Shown piece by piece: positions 59,417-64,000 of a DNA stretch of 64,000 bases. The position numbers were made by a program, and so were the translations under genes. The notes beneath the pieces were generated by a model. The model did not search any database and had not been told where the DNA came from. It saw nothing but the letters and a program-made list of their open reading frames with translations. Source of the DNA: Variovorax sp. CAN15 (GTDB lineage: Bacteria; Pseudomonadota; Gammaproteobacteria; Burkholderiales; Burkholderiaceae_C); NCBI RefSeq assembly GCF_030462475.1, contig NZ_JASMRZ010000014.1, positions 40,671 through 104,670 of the forward strand. The letters are read 5' to 3'. Within the stretch, counting starts at the first letter, position 1. Each line of letters opens with the position of its first letter.

Positions 59417-60697
59417 TCAGACCTTTCTGGTGGCCGCGCCGTCCAGCGCGGTGAGAGATGGTGCACCGGAATGCGCGGCGCGCGCATCGAACAGGCCCGC
59501 GGTAGCGGCGGCATAGCGACGCGGATCGAAACACAGCATGAGCGGCAGCAGCGCCACCACCACCGCTGCGAGGTAGGCCCATGCGAGCGTGAAGCCGCCG
59601 GTGTGCTCGCGCACCCAGCCGGTGACGAAGGGCGCGACGGCCGCAATCATGAAGCCGACGCCCTGCATGAAGCCCGCAAGCGCGCCGGCCTGCGCCGGGT
59701 CGGGCAGGTGGTCGAGCGCGAGCACCATGCACAGCGAGAACGCGCCGCCGAGGCCGAAGCCCAGCACGACGGCGATGGCGACTGCCGGCACGGGTGCGTC
59801 GAAGGTCAGCGCGCAGAAGCCGGCGAGCTGCGCAACGAGCGTGAGCACCAGCCAGGGGCGCAGATCACGGCCGCGACTGCGGGCGATGGCTGGCATCGCG
59901 AGTGCTGAAACCACCTGCGCGGCCGTCATCAACGCGAGCACCGATCCGCCCTGCTGCGCGGTCCATCCTTGTTGTGCATAGAAGTGCGGCAGCCACGCGA
60001 CGAGGCTGGTGTAGCCGCCGTTGATGAGGCCGAAGCACGCGGCCAGCAGCCATGCACGGCGGCTGGCGAAGCAGCGCAGCCACGAGAGGCCCTGCCTTGG
60101 CGCGTCGGCAGTGAATTCCATGCGCCGCATGTTGAGCCAGTACAGCAGCGCGAAGACGGCGAGCAGCGACCAGATCGACAGGCCTGCATGCCAGTCGGGC
60201 TGCGCGCCGCCGAATGCGTGCGCCACCCACGGGCTGGCCATGGCGCCGAGGCCGCCGCCGCCCATGATGGCGGCGGAGTACAGCCCCGTCATCACGCCGA
60301 TGCGCGCCGGATACGCCTGCTTCACCACGCCGGGCATCAGCGCCTGCACCAGGCCCACGCCCGCGCCGGCGAGCGCGGCGCTCCACAGCAGAGCTGCCGC
60401 GCCATCAGCCACGTATCGGCTTGCGCAAGCCAGGGCGATGGCCGCCAGCCCGAGCGCGACGCCGCCGCGCGCGCCGATGCGCTGGCCGACCGCCGCGCCC
60501 AAGAGCGAAGTGGCACCCATCGCGAACATCGGCAGCACGGTGAGCAGCGCCACCGCATGGAAGCCGATGCCGGTCGCGAGGCGGATGGGTTCGAGCAGCG
60601 GGCTGCTCGAAGTGAGAAAGGCGCGCAGGTTCAGCGCCACCAGCACGATGACGATCGCGAAGGCGATGCCTCCGTCATGACTGCGCCCACCCCTCAC
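59417..60697 (-). CDS. CynX/NimT-type MFS transporter
   Basis: VLVALNLRAFLTSSSPLLEPIRLATGIGFHAVALLTVLPMFAMG. Confidence 0.88.
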   Translation of the reverse strand: MRGGRSHDGGIAFAIVIVLVALNLRAFLTSSSPLLEPIRLATGIGFHAVALLTVLPMFAMGATSLLGAAVGQRIGARGGVALGLAAIALACASRYVADGAAALLWSAALAGAGVGLVQALMPGVVKQAYPARIGVMTGLYSAAIMGGGGLGAMASPWVAHAFGGAQPDWHAGLSIWSLLAVFALLYWLNMRRMEFTADAPRQGLSWLRCFASRRAWLLAACFGLINGGYTSLVAWLPHFYAQQGWTAQQGGSVLALMTAAQVVSALAMPAIARSRGRDLRPWLVLTLVAQLAGFCALTFDAPVPAVAIAVVLGFGLGGAFSLCMVLALDHLPDPAQAGALAGFMQGVGFMIAAVAPFVTGWVREHTGGFTLAWAYLAAVVVALLPLMLCFDPRRYAAATAGLFDARAAHSGAPSLTALDGAATRKV

Positions 60698-61896
60698 AGA
60701 GACGCCACATCCGCCAGCAGCACGCCGTTGCGCGCCACGACGCGGCCGCCCGCCACCACCAGCTTGCGCACGGGGCGCGAGACCACGGCGTGCGCGACGG
60801 TCTGTGCGTCGACCAGCACCAGATCGGCGCGGCAGCCCGCCTCGAGCCCGTAGGCTTCGAAGCCGCAGCCGCGCGCGCCCGAGTGGGTGACGGTGTCGAG
60901 CGCCACGGCGATCTCGTCGTCGCGGCGCAGGTTGTAGCGCAGGCCGATGATCATGGCGCGCTCCAGCATGTCGGGGCTGCCGTAGGGCGACCAGGTGTCG
61001 CGGATGCCGTCGTTGCCGCCGAGCACGGTCACGCCGGCCTGCCTGCAGGCGATGAGCGGCGGCACGGTGCGCGAAGGCGGCGCGCTGGTGACGAGCACCA
61101 CGCCGAGCTTCGCCATTCGCGCGAGCAGCGTCTCGCGCTCGCGTTCGCTCACGTCGCCGAGGCAGAAGCCATGGCTGATGGCCACCTTGCCCTGCATGCC
61201 CAGCGCTTCTGTGCGCTGCAGGATCAGGTCGAGCGAGAAGGCGCCCATGGTGCCGGGCTCGTGCAGGTGGATGTCGACCGGGCGCTGGTGCCTGTGGGCA
61301 ATGCCGAACAGCACGTCGAGCGACTTGACCGGGTCGCCGTCGATGGCACAGGGGTCGAGGCCGCCGAGCACGTCGGCGCCCATCGCCAGTGACTGGTCGA
61401 GCAACTCGGCCGTGCCCGGACGGTCCAGCAGGCCCGATTGCGGGAACGCGACGATCTGGATCTGCTGCAGCTTGCGCAGCGCCTCGCGCGTGCGGATGGT
61501 GCCTTCGAGATGGCGCAGGCCGGCCTGGGTGTCGACGTCGACGTGCGTGCGCAGCCGCGTGGTGCCGAGCGCCAGGAAGGCCTTGGCCAGCACCAGCGAC
61601 TGCGCGGCCGCGTCATGCCCGCTGGCATGGCGAAAGGCGCGCTCGTTCTCGATCTTGTCGATGAGGTTCACGCCGACTTCGTTGCGATACCAGTCCATGC
61701 CCCACATGGTCTTGTCGAGATGCGTGTGGCCTTCGACGAGGCCGGGCAGCAGCAAGGCGCCGTGGCCTTCCTCGACGGCGGCGCCGGCCGGCGCGGCAAG
61801 CTCCGCGCCGAGCGCGGCGATGCGGTCGTCCTGCACCAGCACGTCGAGGGGGGAGGCGCCCATGGGGCGCACGTTGCGGATCAGGAGCGATGGCAT
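60694..61896 (-). CDS. Cytosine deaminase-like amidohydrolase
   Basis: LLLPGLVEGHTHLDKTMWG; DIHLHEPGTMG; VAISHGFCLGDV; GGNDGIRDTWSPYG. Confidence 0.88.
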   Translation of the reverse strand: MPSLLIRNVRPMGASPLDVLVQDDRIAALGAELAAPAGAAVEEGHGALLLPGLVEGHTHLDKTMWGMDWYRNEVGVNLIDKIENERAFRHASGHDAAAQSLVLAKAFLALGTTRLRTHVDVDTQAGLRHLEGTIRTREALRKLQQIQIVAFPQSGLLDRPGTAELLDQSLAMGADVLGGLDPCAIDGDPVKSLDVLFGIAHRHQRPVDIHLHEPGTMGAFSLDLILQRTEALGMQGKVAISHGFCLGDVSERERETLLARMAKLGVVLVTSAPPSRTVPPLIACRQAGVTVLGGNDGIRDTWSPYGSPDMLERAMIIGLRYNLRRDDEIAVALDTVTHSGARGCGFEAYGLEAGCRADLVLVDAQTVAHAVVSRPVRKLVVAGGRVVARNGVLLADVASL

Positions 61897-61927
61897 GTGG
61901 GGCGGTCCGTTTCTCTATCTATGGCTG

Positions 61928-63403
61928 TCAGGCAGGCTGAGCGGCGATGGCGCGGCGGGTCGTGTTCGGGGTGAGCAGCGCCACCACGACGAACACCAGC
62001 GCATTCGTCGCCAGCGCCACGAGCCCGGTGTTGAGCGACTTGAACACGACCGGCGCGGCCGGGAACAGCGTACCCAGGTTGGAGCCGGTGGTCATCATGA
62101 AGCCCAACACCGCACTACCCGCCAGGATGCCGGCGAAGGCGGCGTGCCTGTTGCCGAAGGGCTTCTTCATGAGGCTGAAAAGCAGCGAGGGCAGCAGCTG
62201 CGTGAGCAGGCTCGAAGCGAAGATGGCCACCGACACGATGGTGGTGCCGCCGCGCAGCACGAAGTAAACCGCCACCAGCGCGAACACCGGCAGCACGCCG
62301 CGCGCCACACGCGACACCTGCCTGTCGGTGGCGTTGGGCGCGAAGCCTTCCTTGTAGACGTTCTTGCCGATCACGGTGGATGCGGTGAGCAGAATCATCG
62401 AGCCCGGCACCAGCGCGGTGAGCACGCCGGTTCCGCCGATCACGCCGACGAACCACGGGTCGAAGGTGTGCTTCACCAGGCCGAAGAGGGCCAGGTCGAC
62501 GTCGGAGCCCTTGAGCCCCGGCACCTGCAGGATGGCCGCGAAGCCCACGAGGAACAGGAAGGCGATGACCACCTGGTACAGCGGCATCAGGATGGTGTTG
62601 CGGCGCACCGCGCTCGCGCTCTTGGCGGCGTACACCGAGGTGAGGTTGAACGGGTAGAGGTAATAGCCCAGCGCCGTCAGCAGGATGGTCGAGTTGTACC
62701 AGGTGAGGTTCAGGCCCTCTTTCGGGAACTCGAAGAAGCTGGGGTTCGCCGCCTGGATGGCGGTGAACATCGGCGTGACGCCGCCGTAGTAGTGCCACGG
62801 CAGGTAGATGCCGAGGAACACGGCGAGCGCGAGGATGAGGATGTCCTTCACGATGGCGATGCTGGCCGAGCCATGGATGCCCGAGAACAGGATGTAGCTG
62901 ACCATGACCAGCGTGCCGATCCAGATCGCCACCTGCGGCGCGATGGAGCCGTACGAGGCCTCCGACACGATGATGCCGAGCCCGCGCAGCTGGATGGTGA
63001 GCAGCGCGACCATGCCCATGAGCGCCACGATGGACACCAGCACGCCCAGCGCACGGCTGTCGTACTTGTGAGCGAAGAAGTCGGAGAACGACACCAGCTT
63101 GTTCGCCGTGGCGTAGCGCCAGATGGCCGGCAGCATCCAGAAGGCCATCAGGTAGGCCAGGCCGCCGTAGGCCAGGATGTAGAAGGCCGGCGTGCCCTTG
63201 CTGTAAGACCAGCCGCTCGCGCCCAGGAAAGTGAAGGTGGAGAACGACTCGCCCGCCATCAGCAGGAATACCATGATGGCGCCCAGCCCGCGCCCGCCGA
63301 GCGCCCATTGCTCCAGGCTCATGGTGCGGCCGCGCCGCGCGAGCACGGCGAGCGCCAGCGCGCCGGCGACGAACAGGGCGATGACGCCGAGTGCCGCGTT
63401 CAT
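61928..63403 (-). CDS. Sodium:solute symporter family transporter
   Basis: SLEQWALGGRGLGAIMVFLLMAGESFSTFTFLGASGWSY; multi-TM. Confidence 0.92.
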   Translation of the reverse strand: MNAALGVIALFVAGALALAVLARRGRTMSLEQWALGGRGLGAIMVFLLMAGESFSTFTFLGASGWSYSKGTPAFYILAYGGLAYLMAFWMLPAIWRYATANKLVSFSDFFAHKYDSRALGVLVSIVALMGMVALLTIQLRGLGIIVSEASYGSIAPQVAIWIGTLVMVSYILFSGIHGSASIAIVKDILILALAVFLGIYLPWHYYGGVTPMFTAIQAANPSFFEFPKEGLNLTWYNSTILLTALGYYLYPFNLTSVYAAKSASAVRRNTILMPLYQVVIAFLFLVGFAAILQVPGLKGSDVDLALFGLVKHTFDPWFVGVIGGTGVLTALVPGSMILLTASTVIGKNVYKEGFAPNATDRQVSRVARGVLPVFALVAVYFVLRGGTTIVSVAIFASSLLTQLLPSLLFSLMKKPFGNRHAAFAGILAGSAVLGFMMTTGSNLGTLFPAAPVVFKSLNTGLVALATNALVFVVVALLTPNTTRRAIAAQPA

Positions 63404-63615
63404 CGCGCGTCTCCAGCGGAAGAAGAAGGCGCGTCGATGTCGCCTTCGGCGCGGTCGATGACCACCATGATCAGCGAGGTCAGCACCAGCCAGCTGACGT
63501 TCCACACCATCAGGAAGGGCATGCCGAGCACGAAGGTGGGGGCGACGGAGGACAGCCATCCCCCGCTGAAGAAGGCGGCGACCGGCAGTGCGGCAAGCCA
63601 TTTGGCGGATTTCAT
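63400..63615 (-). CDS. DUF3311-like small membrane protein, symporter partner
   Basis: Two TM segments; 4-nt overlap with symporter gene. Confidence 0.75.
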   Translation of the reverse strand: MKSAKWLAALPVAAFFSGGWLSSVAPTFVLGMPFLMVWNVSWLVLTSLIMVVIDRAEGDIDAPSSSAGDAR

Positions 63616-63658
63616 GGAGGCCTCGATTCTTGTCTCGGGTTGGGATTTTCTGTGATTT

Positions 63659-63690
63659 TGGTTAACCATACAAATTAATTTGGTTAACCA
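63659..63690. promoter_or_regulatory. Twin palindromic operators between symporter operon and GntR gene
   Basis: TGGTTAACCA at 63659-63668 and 63681-63690, 22 bp apart. Confidence 0.75.
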
Positions 63691-63780
63691 AACGGAGGCG
63701 GATGGTACGGAGCACACGGGGCCGAGTCAATCCGGGGGCTTTCCCTGAGGGGTGGCACGCAGGCAATAATCCGGCTGCCT

Positions 63781-64000
63781 ATGCCCTCCGCCGCCCGCAA
63801 ATCCCCAGCGACCGCCCCCTCCCCCGAACTCACGGAAGCCGACGACGCGAACGTGGACGAACGCGTCTACGGCGCCGTCTCCAAGGCCTTGCTCAGCGGC
63901 AAGCTGCGCCCCGGCACGCCGCTGCGCGAACGCGCGCTGGCCGAGGCGCTGGGCTGCACGCGCGGCGCGGTGCGCAAGGCGCTGGCGCGGCTGGGTTCGG
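63781..64000 (+). CDS. GntR-family transcriptional regulator, N-terminal part (truncated by window edge)
   Basis: DERVYGAVSKALLSGKLRPGTPLRERALAEALGCTRGAVRKALARLGS. Confidence 0.92.
   Translation, partial: MPSAARKSPATAPSPELTEADDANVDERVYGAVSKALLSGKLRPGTPLRERALAEALGCTRGAVRKALARLGS

Noticed and set aside
1-64000. CRISPR arrays, rRNA operons, complete prophage or insertion sequences
   Set aside because: No regularly spaced repeat array, no rRNA-like sequence and no transposase or phage structural ORFs were recognised; the only recombinase is chromosomal XerC

Overview
The window is high-GC beta-proteobacterial chromosome. It looks like Comamonadaceae/Variovorax, but that assignment is inference from protein style and synteny. 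Positions 1-18.9 kb hold a complete dcw division/cell-wall cluster on the minus strand (mraZ-rsmH-ftsL-ftsI-murE-murF-mraY-murD-ftsW-murG-murC-ddlB-ftsQ-ftsA-ftsZ-lpxC). It is followed by hslVU, a STAS-like protein, dksA, a YdgA-like gene, a COG0523 GTPase, rlmI, xerC, a YdcF-like gene, DUF484 and dapF. From about 31 kb the content is accessory: transporters, regulators, an ECF sigma/anti-sigma pair, a decayed YhcG/DUF1016 gene, a lower-GC orphan type VI secretion-like locus (45.3-49.6 kb), a two-gene Septu-like (PtuA/PtuB) defence module (51.9-53.8 kb), a patatin/ricin-like pair, a second PAAR-leader remnant (58.2-58.9 kb) and a deaminase/transporter catabolic cassette with a GntR regulator. 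Most notable signals: (1) two loci 13 kb apart share a 21-nt identical motif placed exactly 50 nt upstream of PAAR-type N-termini, one truncated and one fused in frame to an OmpA-like domain; (2) a PAAR plus MltA-type 3D-domain candidate effector operon; (3) MurD with a ~209-aa Ala/Pro/Glu-rich insertion; (4) a five-fold ~10-bp-phased AGTGNN array upstream of mraZ; (5) a ~90-bp dispersed hairpin repeat in three copies; (6) a structured non-coding segment beside the Septu-like module. All calls come from reading the sequence and ORF translations; no searches were run.
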